A DNA stretch of 64,000 bases from Dipteris shenzhenensis. Lineage: Eukaryota; Polypodiophyta; Polypodiopsida; Gleicheniales. A model generated the notes under the pieces. It was not told the origin of the DNA and did not search any database. It saw nothing but the letters and a program-made list of their open reading frames with translations. The stretch lies in NCBI GenBank assembly GCA_047967505.1, contig CM106538.1; one strand, given 5' to 3'. Positions 11,793 to 24,849 of this stretch are shown one piece after another (position 1 is the first letter of the stretch; each line of letters opens with the position of its first letter). The translations under genes and the position numbers were made by a program.

Positions 11793-14434
11793 GTGCCATC
11801 AGACTTGTACTTGGTCTTGTACACCCACTTGGTTTCAATTACCTTGCATTTTGGTGGTCGATCCACAAGGTCCCAAGTGTTGTTCTTCATTATGGAGCCA
11901 TACTCTGACTGCATAGCCTCCATCCACCTATCATTGCCATATGCCTCTTCAAGACACTTGGGTTCGTCAGCACGGATCACTTCTGTCATCAAAGCATAGT
12001 TGACCAAGTGTTCCTATGCCCTTCTTTGCTCCTCTAATCTCTTGGACCGGCGGTGTTCGGATGGTTCCTCCTCAATGGCTAGAGATTCTCTACCGTCCAA
12101 AAGCTGCTTTACCCACTTTGGGAATGGCCATTGCCATTGTGGTTTTGTAGGCTCTTCTTCATCTTCTTTGTCTTGAATCCTCCCAAGCACCATTGGGGGA
12201 GTTCGGTCTCCTACTGGTGGCAGTATTGGATGGATATCCTAGTCCTGGTTGTCTGGGAAGAAAGCATCCTCCTCCAATTGATGCGGCTGTTTTGAGAAGA
12301 CCACATCGTGACTTACAATTACATTCTTGGTAACAGGGTTATAGAGATGGTAACCCTTCGTCTCTTCATTGTAGCCCAAGAAAATACACTTCCGGCTCTT
12401 CGGTTCTCATTTGGTCCTGGTAGCATTAGGGACATGCACAAAACAGTCACATTCAAAAACTTTGAAATGTGCAGCTAAAGCTTTCTTACTAGAATATGCT
12501 TGCAATGGAGTCATCCCGTTCACAGCCTTCGTGTAGCTACGATTCAGGATGTAAACTGTAGTGTTACATGCTTCACCCCAGAAAGCTTTGGCAAATCTTT
12601 CCCTTTCATCATGCTCCGGCCCATTTCGCAGATGATGCGCATCTTGCATTCTGCTACTCCATTTTGCTGTGATGTATGTGGCGGGGGTTTTTGCCTCTTG
12701 ATTCCGTGACTTTTGCGAGAACTTTCGAATTTAGTTGATGTGAACTCTCCATCTCTATCTGATCTCAAATTCTTCACCTTCTTCCCTGTTTCTTTCTTGA
12801 CCATTACATGCCATTCCTTGAACCTACTAAAAGCCTCGTCTTTAGTCTTTAGGAAGTATATCCATATCCTTCTACTATAGTCGTTGATCAGCATCATGAG
12901 GAAGTAGGAACCACCCAAAGCTTTCATCTCCATCTTTCCGCAGAGGTCCGTGTGAATGAGCTTTAGAGGAGCCTTTGCCCTGCTGGCCTCTTTAGGAAAG
13001 GGATGCCGATGCTGCTTGCCCATCATGCAAGCTTCACATACATCGGGCAGATCTGAAATTTTTGGTAGGTCTACAATCATTCCACTTTTATGCATCTCCT
13101 TTAAAGAACTAAGGTTTAGATGACCAAACCTCTCATGCCATAGCTTAGTGTTCTTCACATCTGCTCGAGAAATAAAAGCTGAGAGTTCGTAAATGTTGTT
13201 GCGCCGTGTACCTTTACCAATGACCTTCCCTTGAAGATCCAAAATCTGTGCACCATTCTTATCGAATTGAACTTTGAGGTCCCGATCTGTGATTGCAAAA
13301 ATGGACAACAAGTTCCTCTTGATATCTAGCACATAAAGAACATCGAACAACTATTTTACAACTCCATCTTGAGAGCAATCGTACCTTTCCCTTTTGCTAG
13401 ACATTTTGCATCATTGCCAACTGCTACCAGGATGTCATTCCCTACCGGCTGTAGAGAAGTATACAAATCCTTCCGACTGGTCATGTGGCGTGATGCATCA
13501 CTGTCAATGATCCACGATTCATCCATATGTACATGAACTGTCTCCGTGCAAATCTCCTCAATTGCGACAAACAGCTCTACTAGTACTACCTGCGCACTGT
13601 TGCTGGACTCTTTCTTTACTCTGTTCTTCTCATCTACAATCTTCTTTTGGTACTCATTTTGCTTGTGCCTTGCCTTATTGCAATAGAAGCACTTGATCTT
13701 CTTCTTTCTCTTTTTATCATCAGAAGAAGATGGGTTACCAGAGTCCTTACCCTTACCTTTCTTTGATCCCCGGTCTAGAAAGCCGAATCTTCTCCAGTCC
13801 TCGTCTTTTGACACATCTCCTCCTTCAGAAGCATCGCGCTGAAATCCTCAAAGTTGAGGGGTGGAATTCTGTTCTACGTATTCAATGCTGTAACAAGACC
13901 ATCGTACTTTGGTGGGAGAATCTGTATGCACCTTCGTGCTAGATTCTCGCTGGTGATGGTGATGCCAATCGCAGTCATCTGATCGCGCAGATTCTTCACC
14001 CTAGTGATGAACTTCTCTGCCGCTTCATACTCAGACAACTTCTCGTTCATGAGTTGAGTCTCCACATTCTGAATTCGTGTGTGATTCGTGGTTTTGTACT
14101 GATTTTTCAAGACGGTCCATGCCTCCTCTGCTGTGGTGACATGTTGAATTAACGCCATGATGGAATCACTAACACTGCAAATAATAGAACACAGTGCATC
14201 TGCATTTCTTCTTGTCCATGCGAGAATCTCATCCGCAGTTGGTACTATCTATTGTCTTGCATTGGCTGGATCCGGTCTTGCAACCGGCCTCACGTCCACC
14301 CCAGTAGCACTGTCCCAAAGCTTGTATGTGCTTAGGATGGTCTTCATCTTGAACTTCCAGAGTGGATAGTTAGAGCCGTCCAACTTTTCGCTTTTGCCGA
14401 ACAGTGGGATTCGCAATCTTGCAGGCTGGGCCAT
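11786..14434 (-). pseudogene. Truncated copia gag-pol, element B
   Basis: On the minus strand, gag starts at ATG 14434 with MAQPARLRIPL, shows an early in-frame stop, and continues through a UBN2-type gag block (13874-14158) in the same frame. After a frameshift come a lysine-rich linker and a zinc knuckle whose last Cys is Glu (about 13660-13700), then protease DSDA in place of DSGA (about 13490). Another frame carries the pre-integrase HHCC motif and integrase core (12544-13350), with HTDLCG, LRSDRDGEF and QQNGVAEC, so the DDE triad is still readable. A further shift leads to the integrase end (12407-12649), a linker, and the start of RT (11786-12007) ending at SDGTLDK. RT core, RNase H and the 3' LTR are missing. 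Different frames and better-preserved codons distinguish it from element A. Confidence 0.9.
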
Positions 14435-14493
14435 CTCTCACAATCTGCTCACAAATAGAAAACACACTACCAAATCTTCTTGCTAGAGTCCAA

Positions 14494-14505
14494 GCTCTGA
14501 TACCA
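14494..14505 (-). other. Primer-binding site of element B
   Basis: The plus strand reads GCTCTGATACCA, so the minus strand carries the perfect TGGTATCAGAGC complement of initiator-methionine tRNA. It lies about 60 bp upstream of the gag ATG at 14434 and abuts the LTR at 14506. Confidence 0.9.
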
Positions 14506-15162
14506 TGTAAGAAAATAATACGTCTATGCTCAACAAATAACATGATCTCTACGCAAGAGAGAAAACAAGATAGTATGGAGAATAAAAAAATTGGTTACTG
14601 TAGAACTGATACAATAGATGGCGCTGCCTCCCAACCATGCGTCTTGTGAAAGAAGCTTCGATGGCATGCTGGAAACAGTAGAAGACGGAGGTTGGATGCT
14701 AAGGAATCAGAGTTTCTATAGCTAGTGATGAAATGGGCTTCACGGGCTTGCTCTTATATAGCCACCAGTCGTCAATTGGGTGACCGATCCAGTTCGCCCA
14801 AAACAGTCGACTGGGGGTTGGTCTCGAAATAGGCCACCGATCATATGATAAAACCATTGTGCAAAATAGAGCAACTGACCTATGGTCACCATTCGGCCCA
14901 GAGCTATCTGGGATCATCTGAGGCTCCAAACGGGCCTCGCAACCCGAGAGTGGGCTGCCCCAGAAAATGCTCTGTCTACCCTCAGTGCGGTTAGTCAAGG
15001 GATGCCTTCCTGCACTTGCATGTAGCCTAGTGGGTAGTGTGCCAACTCTATCTGGAGCCGTCTAGCCATCAGGCCACACATGGCCCCCATCTAGTGTCCA
15101 AACTAGGACCTACCAAATAACCGAGCTACTCAAATGCCTTCTTCTCATATGGGGGGCTTACA
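14506..15162 (-). repeat. Probable 5' LTR of element B
   Basis: In element orientation the LTR ends in CTTACA at 14511-14506, next to the primer-binding site. The nearest fitting start is TGTAAG at 15162-15157, giving a 657-bp LTR with 6-bp inverted ends. A TATATAAGAG box at 14751-14760 fits the U3/R promoter. The sequence is more GC-rich than its surroundings. With no 3' LTR left, the outer boundary rests only on the terminal motif. Confidence 0.6.
14751..14760 (-). promoter_or_regulatory. TATA box in LTR of element B
   Basis: TATATAAGAG on the minus strand, about 245 bp before the LTR end and inside the inferred LTR. This is the normal place for the copia U3 promoter. Confidence 0.55.
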
Positions 15163-16496
15163 AGTAGAGTTAGCTGGTTTCCGCATAGTTACATGAGAGT
15201 GGAGCATTGATATCTAATAGTTCCCTGGTGACCAGATTTAGTATTTGTTGCCACTTTGATTAGCTAGGGCTACTATATTTTGCTATAGAGTTGAACAAGA
15301 CCATCACCATACAATGACACTCTAGCATTGTACAATCATTAATGTTTGTATAGTCAGAGTGTACGTCATTATGTTTGTATACTTAGCATGTGGTTCACTA
15401 TACATGCATACAGCCTTGTGCGTACATAACCTATGACAGTATCATATATAGCTTGCATCAATACCGTACACAATCGATGTTAATGCCATGCAATCCATAC
15501 ATTTGTGCTACATCTGTACATCTACTATCAAGTTGTATGTTTGTATAAATTTTGCCCATACAACTATATAAAACTAGTGCACATGTCTTTTCAAAGTCAT
15601 CCATGTGACTGTCAAAAATTACTCCCAAATTTGTCCATGTAGTTTGCAAAATTTGTCCATACAACCACCCAGATTTGATGTACAACCTGCAAAAATTGGC
15701 ATACAACCTCCCAAACTCTACTATACAACTTGCACTTGTAGTCAGTTGCCTACCTCAGGCCAATTTTGTGGACTTTCATGTCACATTTATAAGTACATTG
15801 TAGCAAAATTGCATATTTATAGCACATTGTAGTCATGTGCAAAATTGCAATGAAATTTGTGGATTTTGTAGATTTTTCCTATTTTTGGCATATTTAACCT
15901 TTCTAAAATTTGGGATTTTACCAGATTTGTAAATTTTTGAATTGGGCTTGTCTAGTACAAATGACATTTGTGGCTTTTGAGTCACATTTGCTCAAGTTTG
16001 CAGTGACATTGGGATTATTTGGTACATTTTCGAGATGTTTTAGATTTGCCCTCTTCAAAAATTGGGGCTTTTGCCAAAATTCCTTTTTCAACTCTTAGAT
16101 TGCCTAGTAAGACATTGTCCTCTCAAATTTACACACTCAACTTGCAATAATTTATGACTTTTTCTCTCGTTATCTTGCATTGGCTCTCATGCTTTGGGGA
16201 CATCAATTTTAGGGTTTATTAGAGTAGATTTGTGCATACATTGGGGCAAATTTGTGCAGCACTTTTGTAGGACAACCCTTTCAGGGGGGTGATTTTTGTA
16301 GGTAGACTTAAGGAAGAGACTTGTGCATTTTTGCTCACTATTTGAGTAGCCTACTTGGCATTTATTATGGGTTGTAAAGATTTTGCTATCATTTTTGGGT
16401 TTGCATTTGTAGCTTTGGAGTAGCTAGCTCATTGCATTGTAGCCTTGAGCCTTTAACACTTGCATGGCACTCTTCTTTTAGAGATTTCCATTTGCA
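15163..16496. other. Gene-free AT-rich stretch
   Basis: I see no gene. The sequence is rich in scattered CATTGTAG, TTTGTG and CATACA words, and short open frames show no recognisable family. It may be decayed LTR or leader DNA belonging to the gag remnant that starts at 16497, but no primer-binding site was found. Confidence 0.5.
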
Positions 16497-17400
16497 ATGG
16501 CAACCAATGAGTCATTTGGAATGCTTGCTATTGAGGAGAAGCTTGATGGTAGTGACCATCCCATGTGGTAGTTCTTAATGTGCCACCCATTGGTCTCCAA
16601 GAATTTCTGGCATATTGTATATGGATCTAAGACTAGACTGTCTCTCGAGCATAGAAATTTATTGCCCTTGCAACCACTATTACTAGCACTTCTAGTTGAT
16701 CTGCTAGTGCTCCCGTAGTGCCTGTTGTTGCTGCTACATTGCCTCCTACACTTGAGTAGATTGGTTGAGATTAGAGAAATGCACAGGCACATGCAATCAT
16801 TGCTAAAAGCAAGAGGGTTGTTATACCTCATATTTGGTCTTGCAAGACAACCAAGGCTACAGGGACACTTTAGCCAATCTCTATTAGATTTGGAATTAGG
16901 CTAAGTTTTCTTAGCTACGAATAGCAAGAGGGTTGTTATACCTCACATTTGGTCTTGCAAGACAACCAAAGATGTTGGAACACTTTGGCCAATCTTTATA
17001 AGATTCAGAATGAGGCTAACGTTGCCTATTTCCACAAGCAATTAGATGGCATGAAGATGACAAAGGGGGTGGCATGGATGCCTACCTTACATAAGTTAAG
17101 GATTTTAGAGAGAAGCTCATCAATATTGATGACACTGTCCTAGATTCAAAGTTGTGTCCACAACAGTTGATGGGCTCCTTGACTCATACCAAGGATTTCT
17201 ACTCATGTTGATTAAGCCTTAGCCATTAATCATAGGGGAAAAGGTAAAGGGGGTAAATTTTATAGTAAGCCTAACCTTCATTTGGCATCTCATCATCATC
17301 TTCTCCTACTAACAAGAAGAAGATGAAGCATTATAATATTGCAGGAAGCCCACTTCCATATGACATGATGCCACTTGAATTGTCTACTTATGCATGCTCA
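16497..17400 (+). pseudogene. Copia gag remnant, element E
   Basis: An ATG at 16497 begins MATNESFGMLAIEEKLDGSD, the usual copia gag opening with a conserved KLDG step, followed by a stop in place of the residue after MW. The second gag block (about 16970-17150) reads WNTLANLYKIQNEANVAYF and then shifts frame. A lysine-rich tract and a badly damaged zinc knuckle follow near 17320-17390. An internal tandem duplication (16808-17019) interrupts the frame. No LTR or primer-binding site was recognised. It is an old fragment. Confidence 0.75.
16808..17019 (+). repeat. Tandem duplication inside gag remnant E
   Basis: A 97-bp block beginning AGCAAGAGGGTTGTTATACC is present at 16808-16904 and again at 16923-17019, period 115 bp. 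The second copy keeps the better gag frame; the first carries extra stops. The duplication arose within the element copy, so it is one cause of its inactivation. Confidence 0.85.
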
Positions 17401-19639
17401 ATTTGATACCTACAATTCCTCCCTTGCTATCTACACTCATACCAACAAAATGGTATGTTGTTTCTCTATACTTCTAGATTCTTCCCTTAGTGTATCATAG
17501 ACCCATCCAAAGCACTAACTAGGCTTTAAATTTGGGTACTATTTTATTAGCTTGTGCTTTTATTAGAACTCAACATTGTGGGTGTATGCTACTTGTCTAA
17601 GTGTCGCTACTCTCCCCTTTAAAAGGTATCCTTTTTAAATATTTTAGTATACAACCAATTAATCGTTTGAGTGCTTTATAGTCCTATAACCTTTTCATAA
17701 TGATTTTGTTCTATTAGTACACTTCTTTGAGTGTATTTTCATAATAGCTACATTTGGTTTCCCTTAAGTGATATGGGTATTCTAGATTTTGTCATTAGTT
17801 CAATGGTCTATTGTAATGGCAGGTTGTGGGAGTGAATTTTTGTGGTTTCTCTTGGAGATGATGACTGAATTTGTGATGGAATCTAGAGATTAATTACTTT
17901 ATAAATTTAGCATTGGCTAGCCATCTTTTTGGTGCCCTAGATATGTATGGATAATCCCCTTTAAAACACACTCAATATAATTTCTCCTACTATGTATAAC
18001 CATCCCATAGTGGTCTATGGATACTAAATGCTATAAGTTACAAATGATGTGATGGTCACAAGAAGAATGCCTTAACATAAGAAAATTGATTTGGCTGATA
18101 TTGGCCCTTAGGGATTTTATTTTAATTATCCTTTGTTTGGTAAAAGGCTAATACCAAGTGTTCTTATTTAACACTCTTAGTGTAGGCACTTTTTATCCCA
18201 CTTAAATGGATGTTTCCAATTGGAAAGGATGTATACTTTTTATATCTAAAAGATACTCTTAACTTAATATGTTATCTATCAAGTTTAGGGGTTTAATTGA
18301 CCAAAATTTGCATATTTATCTGCACCATAAGTTTTCCTATAGGATCATTTTATTTTGCATTTGCTAGTGCGATTTGGACATCACATATGGATCCTTTCAA
18401 GATGCTAGTAAGTGTTCTTAAGTGTCTTCTTTGTATAGAATGATAGGAATGGGAAATATTTTCAATCTCAAGCTTATACTCTACACTTTATAGGTATATC
18501 GCAAAATTTTTTGGTCTTTAACATAGTTGGTGGAGACCTTCTCCTATGTGTTCATACTCGTTGGTTTATGGCCCTCTATTACTTCTAATGTTATAGAAGA
18601 TGTCTAACATATACACACATCAAAGTGAATGGATCTATTCTTTACTTTATCTTTTAAATAATATTTAGTCTAAAACTACTTCCTATGGAACCCAGGAGGA
18701 AGAATAACATGGAATCTTTAGTATAACCCGCTCTTTTACTACTTTTTTAAAGAAAAGAATTTTGTTAATATTCTTTAAAGATTAGTGAAAGTTCTATTTT
18801 GATTATCACTAAAAGATAGTGATATTAAGTTGCTAGAGCATGTGGTTCTACATATGGAGCCACCCTCATGCACAAAGGATATGATTGGGACCCCTTCAAA
18901 TTATAGCTCATGCATAGAGGATTTAAAGGGACCTCACTTGGGGCATGGTCGCCTAGTTGACCCAAAGGGGGCCATTCCTTTCAATCGTTGAGGTGTCCCT
19001 AGCCTATAAGATACATGGACATTGAGCTACATGAGTTGATCCAACCATCTCAACATCATCCCCTCCCTTCCCCAGAGGGAGACAATAGCAAGCTTTATGG
19101 CATGGTTGTGCATTATAGCCTGATAATAGGCAAGCACGTTATTCCACTCATGACCACTGTAGTCTCCATTTTATATGATATTATCTACACCTTGCACAAC
19201 ACATGGGAGTGTGGCACATCAAATGTAGAGCAACCACCAAAATACAAGATCATTCCTACAAGGCTTGGCCTACAAGTTATTTTATATTTTCATGTCATGA
19301 GGGATTCATGGTTGTATAGTCCCCCTCCCTTGTTTCAAATATCCCCTAGGTAGTGAGTTGCCACTACTTTGCCTTCATATTAGGTAATTAATATCAGGCC
19401 AATTATGAAGGGCACATAGATAAAATGTGATAATGATTCTTTGACACAAATAAAATGGACATTTTAACTATAATACTCATCTTCATGAAGCAAAATAACA
19501 TAGCTCAAGGACTACTACCATTGCAATGAAGTATGTGAATACTATTGCATGGGCAAGTAAAGTCTTTTCCAACTATCAAAATCATGGATGTTTGTTAGTT
19601 CACATCAATATTTGGGCAAAAGCCCATAATTAATCACTT
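17401..19639. other. Gene-free AT-rich stretch, probably decayed copia interior
   Basis: No protein domain is recognisable. It lies between a gag remnant (16497-17400) and an integrase remnant (19640-19830) of the same orientation. The simplest reading is that it is the heavily mutated and partly replaced interior of one old element. The open stretch at 19015-19353 has no recognisable motif. Confidence 0.4.
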
Positions 19640-19830
19640 GGAAAAAAGTGGTATTATATCACTTTTATCAATGACTACTAAAGGAAGACTCGGATTTATT
19701 TCATAGAGAGAAACTAAATCTTTTGATACTTTTAAGCTTTTAAATCCCTTATCAAGAAACAAAAACAAAATAGCAAATACATCAAGACACTAGATAATAA
19801 TGGTAAATATTAATCTTAGCAAAGACATGC
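19640..19830 (+). pseudogene. Copia integrase remnant
   Basis: The plus strand here translates, with stops, to the integrase block ITFINDY, then IYFIERN, AFKSL and KYIKTLDNNGKY. These correspond to the region between the first two catalytic aspartates of copia integrase. The second Asp position is inside a damaged DNNG. No other domain can be followed on either side. Confidence 0.6.
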
Positions 19831-20017
19831 AATTCTTCAAAGTCTTCTTGCTAGGCTTGTTAGACTCTACCTTCAACCAAGTCCATTCAAAAGGATCTAC
19901 TCAGGGAGTTTTGGACTCCATCTAATGTCTAGCTATGTGTTGGCAGCTCTCCAAGCATGTTTCCCTTTGGTCCTAGAAGAGCTAATAAGAAGCCCTTTCC
20001 AAACTCCTTTGACAATG

Positions 20018-20275
20018 TCATGCCAGGTGCCCCATTTGTTTGTAGGCTGGTAGCCTAGAGATCTCAATGCACTCCTTGAGCTCCCTACCCTTAAGAGTCT
20101 CTAGAATGATCTCATCTAGTAGAGTCTCCGAGCACTCATCTATCAACCTAATACAAGGAACACCATCCTCTACTATTGTTGACACTATTTTCTGGGGTTT
20201 GGATTCAAGCATCATTCCAAAAGTCCTCCCAATGAAATGAAGGATGGGACAATACTCCCTAGGGAGCCTCGACAA
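20018..20275 (-). other. Unrecognised open stretch, 85 codons
   Basis: The minus-strand frame contains a coherent-looking stretch with LIDECSETLLDEIILETLKG and an amphipathic acidic helix-like middle. Upstream (20276-20600) further open stretches appear in different frames, as expected of a decayed coding region. I do not recognise a family. It could be a fragment of a transposon protein or of a host gene; no splice sites or start context support an intact gene. Confidence 0.25.
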
Positions 20276-21520
20276 GTGGGAGACATGATGAGTGATGAGT
20301 CAAGTCCATGTCATCTACTGCGAAGTTGTGGTAACAAGAAATGAAGTACACAAGGTGTAGGATGGGGAAAAGGGGACTCTTCTCCACAAGGCCTTAACTA
20401 GAGGAAGAAGACACCTCTCCTATAGATGGTGACATCCTAGATGTGATCACCTTCTAATGCTAAGATCCCAATCATGTAATTGATGCCTCGTAGCAATGAG
20501 ACCCACAATCTTGCCTACCACTACTTCATCTTGGAGTGAGTGAGCTGCTTGCTTCACCTGTTGCTTGTCTAATGGAGAGAGAATGACCTTAACTGCTACT
20601 GGGGAGTCAAGGCAGCTGCCATGAAAGCCACTCTGGCCAAAAACTAAGGGTCACCACCAAGAAACTTCCTCTTTGAGTCAAGGTAATAAACAAAGTGCTA
20701 CAAAGAGGGAAAACAGGGAGTGTAAAAGAAAGAAAATGGTAAAGAAACAGAAGGAAGGGCCAGCCACCATTTTGGGTAGAGATGCTGCTCCAAAGCACTT
20801 TAGAGAAGTCTAGCAAAAAAGGGCTAAAAGGCACCACTCAAAGTTGTAATAGCAAGCTGCAAAGGGGGGCCTAGAGAAAATCTTTCCAAATGACTACAAG
20901 AAGAGGCATCTAGGCTCAAGAGAAAGCCTCAACATGGCTCAAAACAACCATGCTATAGAGAGAGTCTGGGGCTCCCAAAATAATGATGTGAGAATGCACC
21001 CTAAAAGAACAATCCTACAGGCAGCTAGGACCATTGCGACTTGCAAGGAGACTTTGTAGATTGGGTGCAAGTAGAATTGTAGGACCTCAACTCTAGTTCG
21101 CCTTCAAGAAACTACTATGAACTAGAAAGGGGGGCTCTAAATTCCAAAGAAGACATAGGGGGTGCAAAAAGGGTCCTAGAAACCTTGAATTAAATAGTAG
21201 GCTAGGGATGTAGCAACCAAGGCAAAATGGTGAGGCAAAGGCGAAGGAGAGAATCTAGGAGAAAGGTGGATGAAGGAGAAGGAAGGGGGTGGAGGGAAGA
21301 GGCAAAGTGGAGGGGAAGGCAATGGAGCTAAGATAGAAGAGAGCTATGGCAAGGGAGCGATGGGAACAAGAGGAGCAACTCCTATAGTAAATGCTATGTT
21401 TATAGATTTCAATTATGATAAGATGGCTAGGAGTTATGCTTTTTTGAAAATAGACACGTTTCTAAGCCTTTAGAAGGCTTGAATTTTCAAAATTTTGGCA
21501 CAATGAAATTGCAAATTTCC

Positions 21521-21620
21521 CAAAATATAGGTTTGACCTTACCTAGGGTCAATCTATGTACTTGAACAAAATATAGGTTTGACCTTACCTAGCACCAATC
21601 TATGTACTTGGACCAATTTA
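21521..21620. repeat. 54-bp tandem duplication
   Basis: AAAATATAGGTTTGACCTTA occurs at about 21521 and 21575. Each copy is followed by CCTAG, CAATCTATGTACTTG and an adenine-rich end. The copies are nearly identical. Confidence 0.85.
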
Positions 21621-22945
21621 AGGCCTTAGTTTTGCTTTATGGTTTGGTCAAAGGCCACATGTCACCTTGGGGTGACCTAACTAGAAATTTATGTTAATTT
21701 ACCCTTTGGTGAACCTTGGGTTCCTAGGTCTACCACATGTCAATTTACGTAAAAAAACCCTTGGGGATTTAATACCTTGGTTTTCTTTGATTTAGTTCAT
21801 GATGCTAGATGCCAAATTATCAATGGCCCCTACTCACATGGTGTGCCACATGTGATGTCTTATTTTCCAAAACTCCATGCATCACTTGATTATATGGAAT
21901 GTCAATGTTGATGATGTGGCAATCATAGTAGACATGATATTAGCATGGAGGTTGACAAGGTGTCACTACTGTGGGCCATGAATGATGTTGATATGCAAGC
22001 CTTTATTCCAAAATACCATCTTTTATTTCACCACACATTAGCAAGGGCAAGCCACGTGGCAAGTTGTTTCCAAACCGCATGAAAGACTCAACCTTGGAAC
22101 AATGAACCCTTGTTGGGTTTACATGGTAAAAAATATTAATTTGTAGAAACTACCACATGTCATAGATCCTTCTTTCTTCTTCCATAATATTTCTTGCTCC
22201 CATGTCATATCATCCTTCCTTATTTTTCCATGTATCATAGCACCCTTAATCTCCTTTCTTTTTCATAAGCTTTACACTTACTCTTCATATGCCATAGAGC
22301 TTCTTATGGCCTTGCATTATCTTTGTGCATATTTCCTTGCTACTCTTGTGGGCTTTTAAAGCCTGCTTTAGGCCTTATATGCCTTTGAAGGGCAAGTAAA
22401 GTAGCCTCTACATTGTTGCCTTCTTTTTCTTTATCATGTAGCTTGCTTTGAATCTCATTTAAGCCAATTGCTCTCATGTAGGATTTAAAAGCCTTGCAAA
22501 GGTTACACTCTCCATTAGCAGGCTTAAACACTTATAGACCTAAGCAAAATACCATTCATGAACTAATTAGACTCATGTTGATTGACACGTAGTCTAACTT
22601 TTTGGAGACCACTACGGAAAATTGACATGAGCACTTCTAAGTGGTCATTTGAGGCTTCCTCAAAGAGTTGAATAGCCTATATGCTAAAAAATTGACCCTT
22701 ATCTCTAGAACAAGTTGGTTGACTATCAAGATGTGTGATCCCTACATCTACTTTGTTGATGGAACCTAAAGTCTCGAAGGATCTAAATATTTTGATATGA
22801 CTTAAATGACCCTTTATTATGTTTCTTAATTCCTTATGACCTTATATCTACCATAGGCTTTAGTGAAACTTGGTGGTAACATATTTCTATGTTAGAATGA
22901 GACCTCTCTAAGTGAAACCTTAGTGCATAGTCACCTGATAATTCA

Positions 22946-23075
22946 TTATATTTAGCAAAGGGGGTTGAGGGCTCATCTCAATATCATGTGTTCAAAATGT
23001 GCATAATTGTTTATATTTAGCAAAGGGTGTTGAGGGCTCACCTCAATATCATGTGTTCATAATGTGCATAACACT
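22946..23075. repeat. 65-bp tandem duplication
   Basis: TATATTTAGCAAAGGG at about 22947 and 23012 starts two near-identical blocks, each with GTTGAGGGCTC, CTCAATATCATGTGTTC and ATGTGCATAA. Confidence 0.85.
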
Positions 23076-24559
23076 AAGACAAAGGCTGCTAAAAGGCACC
23101 CTTTGTCTAGCACTCTAGCAAATTAACTCTTGAACCTTGTGGAAATAATCCTCCATATGTTCCATAGGCCCCTATTTCAAAGTGTGCCAATGTGAAAACA
23201 AGCCTTGCACAATTATAGTTGTACCAAATTTCTCTTTGAATTATCTTTGAAATTTTGCCAATTGGCTATCAATCCAAGATGCAATTGAGCATACCAGGTA
23301 CAAGCCTTACCATCTTTTGTATATCTTTCATAATGGGACTCTTGAGCTCTCAAGTGCATGAGGACCTCACTTCTCTTGACCAAGGCTTATAGATTCTCAA
23401 GAAACTTTGCTCTAATACCTAATGTTAGAATAATAAAATTTACATGCATGCAATATTTCCATGTGAGATTGTTGATTATTTAAATGCTTGCAAGTTAATC
23501 TAGTGTGCCCACTGCGTGCATGTGCCATTGAGGATATTTGAAACCTATTCTAGCAATGTCAAATTGCTAGTGCAATGTGGAGATGTTTGGAACGGTCATC
23601 AAAACTTTGAGAGTGATGATGGGATTTTCTTTGAAGATAGATTTATAGGAGGGTTCACAGAACTCACCTTAGCCCTAGCTACCTACTAGTCATAGTTGAG
23701 AGTGGCAGCATTTCTATCAACTTGAGGAGTGCAGAATAAGTTGATATTCAAAGGCAGGCTAGTGTATATTGATGAGACCATAAGATACTGCAAGTGTTGA
23801 AAATCTTACTTAAGAGTTTATGACAATTTTCAAGTAGAAACACTCCCTAACATGCTCATCCATCGTTGGCATTAGTTACTTCCTTTCTCTATATTGACTA
23901 GATTGCTATGCAATGTAGCTACCCCTTAGTCATTAGCAAAATTTTGTAATTGGTCTTTCTTTTTTAGCTAACCACCTTATAATACAAGCTGGATATTTTT
24001 TTGAATAAAAACTTTAAAACCTAAAATATAATATGCTTGATGCATTGAAATTAAAACATCGATATGTTTATATTCATGCATACAGAATACTTTGCTTACT
24101 TGTTGCCCCCCACTCACATGTTTACGCAAGCGCCTTACTCATGCTTTATTCGAGGTTAGATACCATCAATAGCATGCCATAAGAATAGTTGAGCACAAAG
24201 GGTAGGAAAGAGACTATGATTCAATAGGAGACCATAGAGAAAGGGAGCCATGCTTGGGTAGTGTGTGCATGCTTTGAGCATCTCTATAGTATTGCTATCA
24301 TAGCCTCACAATCTCTGCCAAACACGATCCAATGGACCTCAGAATGCATGGATCCTACTAGCATGTATTAGAAAGACATCAAGGTTCACTTGGTGTCAAA
24401 AGATGAGATCTTAGGATGCTATAGAGGGAAGTCAAATCAGACATCAGCACAAGACTTCTATCTTGCAGCCCTAAGGAGGATGGGGAACTCAACCAACTCA
24501 ACTGGTTGAGCATCACCAGACATGGAAGAGTGGAAACTCTTACCACTCAAAGTCTAACT

Positions 24560-24837
24560 TGATGTATATGGTAGAGAGCCCTATTGAGAGTTCATGCTCA
24601 ACATCATGTGATCATGTGTGCATAGCACCATCATGTGATCATATGTGCATAGCACTAACCCAATAGAGTGCTATAAAGGAAAGGGTTAATGCCCTAACCC
24701 TAACCCTAAATGGGTTTGTATATATTCTACATTTTCAACTAAATCTAGTGTACAGCTAGTCATTTGTGGTGTGCTCTCTAGCTGTGCCCTCTCTCCTCAT
24801 CTCCACTCTTCTCCTCTCCCCTCCTCATATTTTGTCA
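24560..24837 (+). repeat. Partial 5' LTR of copia element C (left end not fixed)
   Basis: The right end is set by the perfect primer-binding site at 24838. Within the stretch are a TGTATATATTC TATA-like box (about 24717) and a pyrimidine-rich end, as expected of R/U5. It also contains two direct copies of CATCATGTGATCAT(G/A)TGTGCATAGCAC (24602-24655) and a CCCTAA triplet repeat (about 24693). No TGACA-type start matching the TGTCA end was found, and no second LTR copy was found downstream, so the left border given is only a guess. Confidence 0.45.
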
Positions 24838-24849
24838 TGGTATCAGAGC
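24838..24849 (+). other. Primer-binding site of element C
   Basis: A perfect TGGTATCAGAGC, complementary to the initiator-methionine tRNA 3' end. It directly follows ...TTTTGTCA, the presumed LTR end. Confidence 0.9.

Larger units (their letters stand above)
19831..24559. other. Gene-poor region
   Basis: No host gene is recognised. One minus-strand open stretch at 20018-20275 is listed separately. Small tandem duplications lie at 21521-21620 and 22946-23075. The remainder is anonymous AT-rich sequence with scattered short frames. Confidence 0.5.

Noticed and set aside
24690-24712. CCCTAACCCTAACCCTAAA resembling a telomere repeat
   Set aside because: Only about three units, and it lies within the presumed LTR of element C, so it is not an interstitial telomere of meaningful length.
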